Shown here piece by piece: positions 55,758-64,000 of a DNA stretch of 64,000 nt. Both the position numbers and the translations under genes were made by a program. The notes under the pieces are model-generated. The model saw nothing but the letters and a program-made list of their open reading frames with translations, did no database searches and was not told where the DNA came from. The DNA is from Nereida ignava (GTDB lineage Bacteria; Pseudomonadota; Alphaproteobacteria; Rhodobacterales; Rhodobacteraceae), in NCBI RefSeq assembly GCF_001049735.1, contig NZ_CVPC01000005.1, forward strand, positions 248,001-312,000, in the 5' to 3' direction. Each line of letters starts with the position of its first letter. The stretch's first letter is position 1.

Positions 55758-57295
55758 GCTAGAAATGCCATCATTGCCGCTGCTGCGGTGAGTGCAATAA
55801 CACCACCGGTAGATGCCCATAACAGCGGGCCAAGGTAAGTACGCTTTCTTTCGCCCTCACCGCTACCTGAGTTTGTCTGAGCGATCAGCGCGGCCTCAGC
55901 GAGTTGCGGTAGCTTGGGGCCAAAGCGGGCAAGAACACGTGCCGTCTTAAATAAATCGCGGGCAAGCGCCTTCGGTCCAATGCTTTGCTTGATGTAATCT
56001 TCAACAATCGGTTGAGATACCTGCCAAATATTGATGTGAGGGTTCAGCGTCCGTGCGACCCCCTCCACAACGACCATAGTACGCTGCAGCAAAATCAGCT
56101 CTGTTCGCGTTTCCATGCCAAAGCGCTCTGTTACCTCAAACAGGTAGTTGAGAAGTCGACCCATCGATATGCGCGTAGCGTCCATCCCAAAAATGGGTTC
56201 ACCGACTGCACGCAACGCCTGTGCGAACTCGTCAATGTCTCTGTCAGCAGGAACATACCCCGCCTCAAAATGTACCTCAGCGACCCTGCGATAATCTTTG
56301 CGGATAAAGCCGAATAGAATCTCGGCATAAACGCGGCGGGTATATTCATCAATACGACCCATAATGCCGAAGTCATATGCAACGATCTCACCCTCGGCGT
56401 TAATCTTCAGGTTGCCCTGATGCATATCCGCGTGAAAATACCCGTCACGCAAAGCATGTTGCAAAAAGAGTTGTAACACCCGCTCGCCTAACGCGTGGCG
56501 GTCATGACCGGCCGCATCAATAGCGTCCACATCGCCGGCCGGAATGCCGTCAACCCAGCCAAGGGTCATGACGCGGCGGGACGAGTGTTCCCATTTGACC
56601 TGCGGAACTGTAAAGCCCTGATCGGTTTTTGTGGTTGCCGCAAACTCTCCTGCGGCACTGCTTTCAAGACGAAAATCGAGCTCTCCGCGCACGACACCTT
56701 CAAAGTGTTCAATGACTTCACGGGGGCGCAGCCTGCGCGCACCGGGTGCAAAAATTTCTACCATGCGGGCAGCGAAATAGAACGCATCAATGTCTTTACC
56801 AAAACGCTTTTCAATACCCGGGCGGAGAACTTTGACCGCAACGGCTTCGCCGGTTTCTGCTAAATGTGCTTTGTGCACTTGAGCAATAGAAGCCGCCGCG
56901 ACAGGCTCAGAAAATGTTGAGAAAACCTCTTCAACGGGGCGCCCAAGCTCTGTTCGAACCATTTCCTTGGCTTGCTCAATCGAGAAGGGGGGCAGCTTGT
57001 CTTGCAGCACACGCAGTTGGATTGCCAACTCATCGCCCACCACGTCGGGGCGTGTAGAAAGCACCTGTCCAAACTTGATATACGCTGGCCCAAGAGCAAC
57101 CAGTGCGCGTACCGCAGATGGCATTTCAGGATCGCCTTTAAGACCCAGCCATTTGAACGGCCAGCCCAGCAATTTAGCCACAATACGCAGCGAGGCAGGG
57201 GCTTGAAACGCGTCAAGAACAACGTTCATCCCACCCGTGCGTTCCAGCGTGGCACCCATGCGGATGAGGCGAATAATGTTGTGAGGCCCGCGCAT
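55754..57295 (-). CDS. ubiB: UbiB family ATPase/kinase-like protein for ubiquinone
   Basis: Atypical kinase (ADCK/UbiB family) needed for ubiquinone biosynthesis. It has ALGPAYIKFGQVLSTRPDVV (the KxGQ motif, about residues 68-87), VAVKVLRPGI, DMHQGNLKINAEGEIVAYDF (kinase-type catalytic region) and a hydrophobic C terminus of about two membrane segments (LWASTGGVIALTAAAAMMAF). Start MRGPHNIIRLIRMG at 57295, overlapping ubiE by a few bases; 513 residues. Confidence 0.95.
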   Translation of the reverse strand: MRGPHNIIRLIRMGATLERTGGMNVVLDAFQAPASLRIVAKLLGWPFKWLGLKGDPEMPSAVRALVALGPAYIKFGQVLSTRPDVVGDELAIQLRVLQDKLPPFSIEQAKEMVRTELGRPVEEVFSTFSEPVAAASIAQVHKAHLAETGEAVAVKVLRPGIEKRFGKDIDAFYFAARMVEIFAPGARRLRPREVIEHFEGVVRGELDFRLESSAAGEFAATTKTDQGFTVPQVKWEHSSRRVMTLGWVDGIPAGDVDAIDAAGHDRHALGERVLQLFLQHALRDGYFHADMHQGNLKINAEGEIVAYDFGIMGRIDEYTRRVYAEILFGFIRKDYRRVAEVHFEAGYVPADRDIDEFAQALRAVGEPIFGMDATRISMGRLLNYLFEVTERFGMETRTELILLQRTMVVVEGVARTLNPHINIWQVSQPIVEDYIKQSIGPKALARDLFKTARVLARFGPKLPQLAEAALIAQTNSGSGEGERKRTYLGPLLWASTGGVIALTAAAAMMAFLA

Positions 57296-57296
57296 T

Positions 57297-58049
57297 TTAA
57301 ATCTTCCACCCAGAGTGCAGAGCCGCGATGCCAAGGCTTAGATTACGGTAACTTGCGTTCTCAAAGCCTGCTGCCTTGACCATCGATAAGAACGTTTCCT
57401 GATCGGGGAATTGTCGGATCGATTCCACGAGATATTGGTAGCTGTCCGCATCATTAGCAATCAGTTTGCCCATGCGTGGGATGACGTTGAACGAATACAG
57501 GTCATACGCTTTTTGCATCATCGGGTTGGGGAGCTGGCTAAATTCTAAAACCATTAGGCGGCCACCGGGTTTTAGGACCCGATACGCTTCATTTAGCGCC
57601 TCTTGTGGGCGGGTGACGTTTCGGATGCCGAAGCTGATTGTGTAGACGTCAAAGGTGTTATCCTTGAAGGGAAGCGCCATTGCGTCCCCGACAGCCCAAT
57701 CCAACTGCGTGGCCATGTCGTTGGCTTCAGCGCGCTGACGCCCTTCGACCAGCATAGATTCGGTAATATCCAGAACTGTCGCGTGCCCGCTGCCTGCGCG
57801 CCCTAAAAATTTGAACGAGATATCACCAGTACCACCGGCAACATCCAAAAGTCGCTGTCCTGCACGCGGTGCGAGCCAATCCATCATCGCATCTTTCCAG
57901 ACACGGTGGATTCCAACGCTCATCACGTCGTTCATGATGTCGTATTTACTCGCAACATTCGTAAAGACGCCCTGAACGCGGCCAGCCTTCTCGCCCTCTG
58001 GGACAGTCTCAAAGCCAAAATGCGTTGTTTTTTCAGTATTGTCGGCCAT
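57297..58049 (-). CDS. ubiE: Ubiquinone/menaquinone methyltransferase UbiE
   Basis: C-methyltransferase of ubiquinone synthesis. The start is ATG at 58049 ([20 protein letters not shown]); 250 residues. The family signatures are [20 protein letters not shown], the SAM-binding [15 protein letters not shown] and [29 protein letters not shown] (given in part: FGIRNV). It is upstream of ubiB by a 1-bp gap and divergent from mutM. Confidence 0.97.
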   Translation of the reverse strand: MADNTEKTTHFGFETVPEGEKAGRVQGVFTNVASKYDIMNDVMSVGIHRVWKDAMMDWLAPRAGQRLLDVAGGTGDISFKFLGRAGSGHATVLDITESMLVEGRQRAEANDMATQLDWAVGDAMALPFKDNTFDVYTISFGIRNVTRPQEALNEAYRVLKPGGRLMVLEFSQLPNPMMQKAYDLYSFNVIPRMGKLIANDADSYQYLVESIRQFPDQETFLSMVKAAGFENASYRNLSLGIAALHSGWKI

Positions 58050-58140
58050 GGGGCTTGTCTTTTCCTTGCTGCGGCACTTGTTCTTATAGGCTGCTATTTG
58101 GTGGTTACAATGCGTCCACCTGTCAGGGAGATGGAGCGAA

Positions 58141-58992
58141 ATGCCAGAATTACCAGAAGTCGAAACCGTTCGTCGCGGATTATTGCCGGCAATGGAGGGC
58201 GTGAAGATTGTGGATGCGGCAGTAAATCGTCCAAATCTTCGCTGGACGTTACCTGAAAATATGGCGGTTCGGTTGACTGGTGCCACGGTTACTGCGCTGC
58301 GGCGCCGGTCAAAATATATTCTGGCGGACCTCGATAGCGGTGAGACACTTATTATTCATCTTGGGATGTCTGGTCGTATGCTGATCAGTGGCGTTGCGGT
58401 GGGTGAATTCGTTCACGAGCACCCTGCGCCACAAAAGCACGACCATGTCGTTCTAAATATGGAGAATGGCGCGCGTGTTACTTTCAATGATGCGCGCCGT
58501 TTTGGACACATGGATCTGGGTGAGACAGCGACCCTTGAAGATCACTGGCTGGTGTCATCAATTGGACCCGAACCTTTTGGTAACGGGTTCAACGAATCCT
58601 ATTTGGTGCAAGCCATCAAGGATCGTGCGTCACCAATCAAAACAGTACTTCTTGATCAGCGCGTTGTTGCGGGTTTGGGCAATATTTATGTGTGTGAAGT
58701 CCTTCACCGCGCAAAGATCTCACCCATACGCAGGGCCTCCAATTTATCCAAAAAGCGGATTGAAAGCTTGGTTCCGATTATTCGTGATGTGTTGGGTGAG
58801 GCGATCGAGGCAGGTGGATCATCCCTGCGCGATTACCGGCAAGCCGATGGAGAGCTTGGATATTTTCAGCATACGTTCCGTGCCTATGGACGCGAAGATG
58901 CGCCTTGTGTGACCGAGGACTGCACCGGGAAAATCACTCGCATCGTTCAATCTGGACGTTCGTCGTTCTATTGCCCGAAATGTCAAAGATAG
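58141..58992 (+). CDS. mutM: Formamidopyrimidine-DNA glycosylase (MutM/Fpg)
   Basis: Base-excision enzyme removing 8-oxoguanine and FaPy. [20 protein letters not shown] supplies Pro2 and Glu3 after Met removal, HLGMSGRML and [12 protein letters not shown] follow, the H2TH region is [14 protein letters not shown], and a C-terminal zinc finger has CVTEDC...CPKC. At 283 residues it is complete. It diverges from ubiE; 91 bp separate the starts. Confidence 0.97.
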   Translation: MPELPEVETVRRGLLPAMEGVKIVDAAVNRPNLRWTLPENMAVRLTGATVTALRRRSKYILADLDSGETLIIHLGMSGRMLISGVAVGEFVHEHPAPQKHDHVVLNMENGARVTFNDARRFGHMDLGETATLEDHWLVSSIGPEPFGNGFNESYLVQAIKDRASPIKTVLLDQRVVAGLGNIYVCEVLHRAKISPIRRASNLSKKRIESLVPIIRDVLGEAIEAGGSSLRDYRQADGELGYFQHTFRAYGREDAPCVTEDCTGKITRIVQSGRSSFYCPKCQR

Positions 58993-59056
58993 CTTGATCG
59001 ATACGGGTTAAGGTTCTAGCGGTTACAACTCGGGAAACAATGGGGCTTAAAATTTC

Positions 59057-59833
59057 ATGGCTTATGAGACGATCAACGTCACGATCCAAGATCGAATTGC
59101 ACTAATTAAACTTGATCGCCCTGAGGCGATGAATGCGTTGAATGGTCAATTACTTCGTGAATTGGCCGCTGCTGTTGCGCTCGCCGATAACAATGAAAAA
59201 GTACGCTGTATCGTTCTGACTGGTTCTGACAAAGCTTTTGCGGCTGGCGCTGATATCACTGAAATGGCCGATAAGTCCTTTGTCGATATGTACGTCAGTA
59301 ATTTCTTTGGTCCCGAGACCCAGCAATTTTTGCAGGTTCGTAAACCAATTATCGCCGCGGTCGCGGGCTATTGTTTGGGCGGGGGCTGTGAGCTGGCTAT
59401 GATGTGCGATTTCATTATTGCCGCTGATACTGCAAAGTTTGGTCAGCCTGAAATCAACCTTGGTGTCGTCGCGGGCATCGGCGGCACACAGCGTTTGACG
59501 CGGTTGGTAGGGCGTTCAAAATCGATGGATATGCATCTAACAGGACGCTTTATGGATGCGGAAGAAGCTTTGGTTTCCGGCCTTGTCAGCCGTAAAGTTC
59601 CCGCCAAAAAGCTACTGGATGAGGCATTAAGTGTAGCGGGTAAGATTGCTGATAAATCCCAATTAGCGGTGACCTCGGCCAAGCAAGCGGTTCATGCTGC
59701 TGATGAAATGTCTTTGTCTGCGGGCTGTGCCTATGAGCGGTCTCTCTTTCAGGCCTTGTTTTCGACCGAAGATCAAAAAGAAGGAATGCGGGCGTTTATT
59801 GAAAAGCGCGAAGCCCAATTCCGAGACAAATAG
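59057..59833 (+). CDS. Enoyl-CoA hydratase
   Basis: Crotonase-fold enzyme for fatty or branched-chain acyl-CoA breakdown. VLTGSDKAFAAGADITEM (oxyanion hole) and GYCLGGGCELAMMCDFI (with catalytic Glu region, PEINLGVVAGIGGTQRL) are typical of short-chain enoyl-CoA hydratase (FadB1/PaaF type). 258 residues. It is upstream of rpsT and downstream of mutM, a common roseobacter order. Confidence 0.94.
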   Translation: MAYETINVTIQDRIALIKLDRPEAMNALNGQLLRELAAAVALADNNEKVRCIVLTGSDKAFAAGADITEMADKSFVDMYVSNFFGPETQQFLQVRKPIIAAVAGYCLGGGCELAMMCDFIIAADTAKFGQPEINLGVVAGIGGTQRLTRLVGRSKSMDMHLTGRFMDAEEALVSGLVSRKVPAKKLLDEALSVAGKIADKSQLAVTSAKQAVHAADEMSLSAGCAYERSLFQALFSTEDQKEGMRAFIEKREAQFRDK

Positions 59834-59919
59834 AATGATAACCCTGTTGACTTGAAGGCGACTCGGTCCTAAAGAGCGGCTTCTAGTTTTAACCGAACCC
59901 TTGAAGGGAACGAAGATCC

Positions 59920-60183
59920 ATGGCCAATACGCCACAAGCAAAAAAACGCGCCCGTCAAAACGAACGCCGCGCAGCCGTAAACAAAGCACGCCGTACGAAC
60001 ATCCGTACTTTCTTGCGTCGCGTTGAAGAAGCAATCGCTTCTGGTGACCAAACAGCAGCTGCTGAAGCTCTGAAAGTCGCGCAGCCAAAGCTGATGCGCG
60101 GTGTTACTAAAGGCATCTTCCACAAGAATACTGTGGCACGTAAGGTATCACGCCTTAACGCACGCGTTAAAGCAATCGCGTAA
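59920..60183 (+). CDS. rpsT: 30S ribosomal protein S20
   Basis: Primary-binding protein of the small subunit. The sequence [20 protein letters not shown] and its basic composition, with C-terminal [17 protein letters not shown], is S20; 87 residues. GAAGGGAACGAAG lies upstream of the ATG. It ends with a terminator at 60207 and precedes the dnaA leader, a frequent order in this group. Confidence 0.97.
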   Translation: MANTPQAKKRARQNERRAAVNKARRTNIRTFLRRVEEAIASGDQTAAAEALKVAQPKLMRGVTKGIFHKNTVARKVSRLNARVKAIA

Positions 60184-60206
60184 GCTTCGCACATACTGTG
60201 ATTTGA

Positions 60207-60235
60207 AAGGCGTCCTCTGGGGCGCCTTTTTTGTT
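60207..60235 (+). terminator. Intrinsic terminator of rpsT
   Basis: AAAGGCG...CGCCTTT stem, about 60207-60231, followed by TTTG; 23 bases after the rpsT stop. Confidence 0.85.
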
Positions 60236-60611
60236 TTCAAATAATTAAGGAGACACGCGATAGATTCTTTTTCGAATTACGTGCTGTCAATATTAAAGGC
60301 TTATTGAAAGCACCGGTTTTCGGGCGCTACTACTAGTGCAGCGATTCACTGTCTGGGGGGACAGCGCATCTGACAAAGACCTTACGTTGTGCAGTAAGCA
60401 GCGGATTTAGGTGTCAGTAGCGTAGAAAAAGTGGGGCTTTGCCCTGCTTTGCCACATACGTCGTATGTGCGTGTCCTTCATCAACCGAAACGCAGTTAGG
60501 CATGCCGCGAGGGCGTTGTTCTCGCGAATAGCGTAGCTTTGTTTTGATGGTAGTTGCGGTGTGAGCGCTTGTGGGAGGCGCTTGCTTAAAAAAATGAAGG
60601 GGCATAATGGA
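60236..60611. promoter_or_regulatory. dnaA upstream region
   Basis: A gene-free 376-bp stretch between rpsT and dnaA. It contains the hairpin CTGTC-TGGGGG-GACAG (60349-60364), the near-perfect palindrome CACATACG-T-CGTATGTG (60453-60469), a second hairpin CGCGAG...CTCGCG (60506-60526), and a ribosome site GAAGGGG before the ATG at 60612. I found no perfect DnaA boxes, unlike the oriC region. A regulated dnaA promoter is expected here. Confidence 0.6.
60453..60469. repeat. Palindrome upstream of dnaA
   Basis: CACATACG (60453-60460), T, CGTATGTG (60462-60469): perfect 8-bp arms with a one-base centre, 143 bases upstream of the dnaA ATG. It looks like an operator for a dimeric regulator, or the base of an RNA hairpin. 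Confidence 0.6.
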
Positions 60612-61961
60612 ATGACGAAGCAAACGTGGGGTATGGCGCAAGAAGCGCTGGCGCAGACTGTCGGTCAAAACAATTATAAAACCTGGATCGAGCCGATCGG
60701 TTTTGCCAGTTTTGATGATGGCGTTGCCGCCCTCACTGTTCCAACTGCTTTTATGGGCAACTATGTCCAATCCAACTATGCAGATGCTATTCTGTACCAG
60801 CTGAACATGAACGGCCTGCAGGCTGACCGTCTGAGCTTTCAGGTCAGCCGCGGCGCCCCTCGTGCCACCCCTGCTCCTACCCCTACGGATCGCCCCGTTG
60901 CCGCAGCGCCAAAAATGGATATGCAGGGCAATCCCCTCAACTCTCAATTCACGTTTGATACTTTTGTTGTGGGCAAGCCAAACGAGTTGGCTCATGCTGC
61001 TGCGCGCCGTGTCGCAGAGGGTGGCGATGTTACTTTTAACCCACTGTTTTTATACGGTGGCGTAGGTCTAGGTAAGACCCACTTGATGCATGCGATCGCC
61101 CATGAGTTGCAAGCCCGTCAGCCTGAGAAGCGCGTGCTGTATCTATCAGCCGATCAATTCATGTACCGTTTCATCCAAGCGATCCGTAGCCGGAAAACCA
61201 TGGACTTTAAGGCCATGCTGCATTCCGTTGATATTTTAATGATTGACGACGTGCAGTTTATTGCGGGTAAAGACAGCACACAGGAAGAGTTCTTCCATAC
61301 TTTCAACGCGTTGATCAGTGCCAACAAACAGATCATTATTTCTGCAGACCGTGCGCCTGGTGAAATTAAAGACCTTGAAGAGCGTATCAAGTCCCGCCTT
61401 CAGTCAGGTTTGATTGTGGACTTGCACCCCACGAACTTTGAGCTGCGCCTTGGTATTCTGCAGTCCAAGGCCGAGATGTATGGCGCTTCTTATCCTGACG
61501 TGAAAATCAACGATGATGTGCTAGAGTTTCTGGCGCACCGTATCTCAAAGAACGTCCGCGTTCTTGAGGGGGCGCTAACGCGCTTGTTCGCTTTTGCGCA
61601 TCTCGTGGGCCGCCCTGTTGATCTTGAATTGGTGCAAGAATGTTTGACTGATACTCTTCGGGAAAGTGATCGCAAAGTAAGCATCGAAGAAATCCAGCGT
61701 GTCGTTTGTGATCATTATAATCTCCGCCAATCCGACTTGGTGGGTCCCAAACGCCTACGTGCTTTTGCACGGCCTCGTCAGGTGGCAATGTTCTTGGCCA
61801 AGACCATGACACAACGCTCATTGCCTGAAATCGGACGCAAGTTTGGTGGCCGTGACCACACAACAGTGATGCACGGGGTTAAGAAAATCACCGAGCTTTG
61901 TCAGATTGATAGCCATATTGCTGATGATCTGGAAATGCTACGTCGTACTCTGGAAGCGTAG
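60612..61961 (+). CDS. dnaA: Replication initiator DnaA
   Basis: Initiator ATPase that binds DnaA boxes at oriC. Start MTKQTWGMAQEALAQTVGQN (60612), domain I with WIEPIGF; a Pro/Ala-rich linker (about residues 75-105); domain III with Walker A GGVGLGKTHL and Walker B IDDVQFI; domain IV with GGRDHTTVMHGVKKI signature. 449 residues. Its targets lie about 49 kb away at 11.1-11.5 kb. dnaN and recF follow. Confidence 0.98.
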   Translation: MTKQTWGMAQEALAQTVGQNNYKTWIEPIGFASFDDGVAALTVPTAFMGNYVQSNYADAILYQLNMNGLQADRLSFQVSRGAPRATPAPTPTDRPVAAAPKMDMQGNPLNSQFTFDTFVVGKPNELAHAAARRVAEGGDVTFNPLFLYGGVGLGKTHLMHAIAHELQARQPEKRVLYLSADQFMYRFIQAIRSRKTMDFKAMLHSVDILMIDDVQFIAGKDSTQEEFFHTFNALISANKQIIISADRAPGEIKDLEERIKSRLQSGLIVDLHPTNFELRLGILQSKAEMYGASYPDVKINDDVLEFLAHRISKNVRVLEGALTRLFAFAHLVGRPVDLELVQECLTDTLRESDRKVSIEEIQRVVCDHYNLRQSDLVGPKRLRAFARPRQVAMFLAKTMTQRSLPEIGRKFGGRDHTTVMHGVKKITELCQIDSHIADDLEMLRRTLEA

Positions 61962-62054
61962 CAGAAAAGCACTTGCTGCGAGCCTGTTATGAGGTAATCT
62001 GCCCGCTCTAGCACCGTGCTTAGTGCGGTCAGAATTGGCGGCAGGAGTGAGTCG

Positions 62055-63173
62055 ATGAAACTCAGCATTGAACGGGCCACGCTTTTAAAAGCAGTGAGCC
62101 AAGCGCAATCGGTTGTTGAGCGGCGCAATACAATTCCGATCCTTGCGAATGTTTTGATCGAGGCTGAAGGAAACAGCGTTTCTTTCCGTGCGACCGATCT
62201 TGATATCGAGGTTGTTGATAAAGCGGATGCCATGGTTGAGCGCGCTGGCGCGACGACTGTGTCTGCCGTGACATTGCATGAAATCGTTCGCAAATTGCCT
62301 GACGGTGCCATGGTTACTTTGACGGATGACAGTGCCGCTGGCCGATTGACCGTTGAAGCTGGACGCTCCAATTTTAATCTCGCGACCCTGCCGAAAGAAG
62401 ACTTTCCAGTTATGGCGTCGTCTGAGTATCAAACGAATTTCGGCGCTCCATCACCTGTGCTGCGCCGTTTGTTTGATAAATCAAAGTTCGCGATCAGTAC
62501 CGAAGAAACACGGTATTATTTGAACGGTGTTTACCTGCATATCGCGGACAGTGATGGGGGTCATGTGCTCCGCGCAGTCGCGACTGACGGTCACCGCCTG
62601 GCGCGAATTGATGCGGATATGCCTGAGGGCGCGTCTGGCATGGCTGGCGTTATCGTGCCGCGCAAAACTGTTAACGAGCTGCGCAAACTTCTGGATGATG
62701 ACGAAGTTCAGATCGCGGTGTCTGTCTCGGAGACAAAAATCCGGTTTGCGACACCTGCGATTACGCTGACGTCCAAAGTTATTGACGGCACATTTCCTGA
62801 CTACACGCGCGTTATCCCACAGGGAAATACGCGCAAGATGGAAGTTGATGCAGCGGACTTTGCAAAGGCTGTTGACCGTGTGGCAACTGTATCCTCCGAG
62901 CGGAGCCGTGCTGTGAAGCTGCAGCTTGATGAAGACCGTTTGGTTCTGTCAGTGAACGCCCCCGATGCGGGCGCGGCCGAAGAAGAGCTTGCCGTTGCGT
63001 ATGGGGATGAGCGTCTTGAGATTGGCTTCAACGCAAAATATCTGCTTGAAATCGCTAGTCAGGTAGACCGCGAGAATGCTGTCTTCTTGTTCAATTCAGC
63101 TGGCGATCCCACGCTGATGCGCGAAGGCAATGACCAATCGGCGATTTACGTCGTCATGCCGATGCGCGTGTGA
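62055..63173 (+). CDS. dnaN: DNA polymerase III sliding clamp (beta)
   Basis: Ring-shaped processivity factor. Start MKLSIERATLLKAVSQAQSV at 62055, with GGAGTGAG upstream; 372 residues. Clamp features are YLNGVYLH, LRAVATDGHRLARID (interface), and the C-terminal YVVMPMRV tail. 93 bp after dnaA. The stop overlaps recF GTG by 4 bp (GTGA). Confidence 0.98.
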   Translation: MKLSIERATLLKAVSQAQSVVERRNTIPILANVLIEAEGNSVSFRATDLDIEVVDKADAMVERAGATTVSAVTLHEIVRKLPDGAMVTLTDDSAAGRLTVEAGRSNFNLATLPKEDFPVMASSEYQTNFGAPSPVLRRLFDKSKFAISTEETRYYLNGVYLHIADSDGGHVLRAVATDGHRLARIDADMPEGASGMAGVIVPRKTVNELRKLLDDDEVQIAVSVSETKIRFATPAITLTSKVIDGTFPDYTRVIPQGNTRKMEVDAADFAKAVDRVATVSSERSRAVKLQLDEDRLVLSVNAPDAGAAEEELAVAYGDERLEIGFNAKYLLEIASQVDRENAVFLFNSAGDPTLMREGNDQSAIYVVMPMRV

Positions 63174-64000
63174 GTGAACTTCATCTTTCACGCCTGAGCC
63201 TGTCCCATTTTAGATCGCACAAACGCGCTGTCGTTGAGTGTGATGCGCGGCCTGTGGCAATATTTGGCGCAAACGGTGCCGGAAAAACTAACCTGATTGA
63301 AGCGGTAAGCTTACTGTCGCCAGGACGTGGTTTGCGCCGCGCATCTGCCGAGGCCATGACCCGCCGTCCAGAGGCATTGGGCTGGAAGGTGACTGGTGAA
63401 CTATCTGCTTCGGGTCAAAGTTATGAGGTAGAGACGTGGTCAAAAGATCACGCTGCCCGCCAAGTTAAAATTGATGGCAAAGCGGCCACCCAGATAGCGC
63501 TTGGACAGATTGCACGGGTCTTGTGGTTGATCCCAGCGATGGACCGTCTTTGGATTGAGGGCGCAGATGGGCGTCGTCGTTTTCTAGACCGCATGGCCAT
63601 GAGCTTCCACCCGACACATGCGGAAGCAACCCTGTCATATGAAAAAGCTATGCGCGAGCGGAACCGCCTTCTGAAGGATATGGTTCAGGATCCACATTGG
63701 TATCGTGCGCTTGAAGTGCAGATGGCGGATAGCGGCATGGCCATTATGCGCAATCGGCGTGATGCGGTCATGAAGCTGACGGCAGCACAGGAAGCGGCGC
63801 AGACAAGTTTTCCGACAGCGACGCTATCGTTGCTTGAGGTCGAGGACGCGCCGATTGGCAATGAGGATGACTTGCTGCAAGCATTTCAAGGCAGTCGTGC
63901 GCAAGATTTACGGGCAGGGCGCACGCTGGTGGGTCCTCATCGCAGTGATCTTGATGCGGTTTATGCGGTCAAAGACGTTCCTGCGCGAGATTGTTCAACA
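63170..64000 (+). CDS. recF: DNA replication/repair protein RecF (partial, cut by window end)
   Basis: SMC-like ATPase for gap repair. Begins at GTG 63170 as VSELHLSRLSLSHFRSHKRA, with Walker A FGANGAGKTNLIEAV near residue 34 and GPHRSDLDAVY near the end of the visible part. 277 codons are visible; the 3' end is outside the window. It overlaps dnaN by 4 bp. Confidence 0.95.
   Translation, partial: MSELHLSRLSLSHFRSHKRAVVECDARPVAIFGANGAGKTNLIEAVSLLSPGRGLRRASAEAMTRRPEALGWKVTGELSASGQSYEVETWSKDHAARQVKIDGKAATQIALGQIARVLWLIPAMDRLWIEGADGRRRFLDRMAMSFHPTHAEATLSYEKAMRERNRLLKDMVQDPHWYRALEVQMADSGMAIMRNRRDAVMKLTAAQEAAQTSFPTATLSLLEVEDAPIGNEDDLLQAFQGSRAQDLRAGRTLVGPHRSDLDAVYAVKDVPARDCST

Noticed and set aside
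1-64000. tRNA, rRNA, CRISPR arrays, insertion sequences
   Set aside because: None could be recognised; intergenic gaps are short and without cloverleaf, repeat-spacer or transposase patterns.

Overview
This window is a replication-origin-proximal segment of the main chromosome of an alphaproteobacterium, most likely a marine Rhodobacteraceae (roseobacter group). The evidence is the gene order rho-mnmE-mnmG-rsmG-parA-parB to the left and maf-aroE-coaE-dnaQ-secB to the right of an AT-rich DnaA-box region, the RegB/SenC/RegA redox-regulation locus, the tsaE-amgK-murU-addB-addA-trxA string, and TRAP-transport genes. Genus cannot be fixed from sequence reading alone. I saw no rRNA, tRNA, CRISPR array, prophage or intact insertion sequence.

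Layout. 1-4.3 kb: grpE and hrcA (minus), then rph, rdgB, hemW (plus). 4.25-11.0 kb: parB, parA, rsmG, mnmG, mnmE and rho, all on minus; two perfect 16-bp parS sites sit in the first codons of rsmG and mnmG. 11.0-11.5 kb: probable oriC, with DnaA boxes; transcription polarity flips here. 11.5-16.6 kb: maf (no canonical start codon), aroE, coaE, dnaQ (plus), secB and fxsA (minus), a Tim44-like protein and an Smr protein. 16.6-28.9 kb, minus: hslU, hslV, trxA, addA, addB, murU-like, amgK-like, tsaE and a PAS protein. 29.0-31.7 kb: regB diverging from senC-regA, with a good RegA-type site between them. 31.7-40.7 kb: HD hydrolase, ahcY, DUF2853, EVE and YciI proteins, gpsA, tsaD, hemD, a mitofilin-like membrane protein and hemY. 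40.9-47.6 kb: a compact operon dctPQM-amidase-small membrane protein-hydroxyacid dehydrogenase-GarR-like reductase.

47.6-55.8 kb is different. It is packed with gene remnants. First come relics of a sugar catabolism/ABC transport locus: an ABC ATPase tail, a Gfo/Idh-like tail and the C-terminal third of a ThDP enzyme, around an intact LacI regulator and an intact CaiB/BaiF CoA-transferase. Then come a TPR/OpgH-like chimera and a frameshifted YHS protein. Last is a decayed flagellar cluster: 30 codons of motB, an flgN-like gene, flgJ with a one-base frameshift, fliK with three lesions and flgD with one in-frame stop. This pattern points to recent loss of motility and of a sugar pathway. 55.8-64 kb returns to core genes: ubiB, ubiE (minus), mutM, an enoyl-CoA hydratase, rpsT, then dnaA, dnaN and the start of recF, cut by the window end.

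How it works together: the left half is a replication/segregation centre (oriC, parABS, and dnaA/dnaN/recF about 49 kb away), surrounded by protein quality control (GrpE/HrcA, HslUV, SecB, Trx), recombinational repair (AddAB, MutM, RecF), tRNA modification (MnmEG, TsaD/TsaE) and tetrapyrrole/quinone genes (HemW, HemD, HemY, UbiB, UbiE) compatible with respiration controlled by RegBA.
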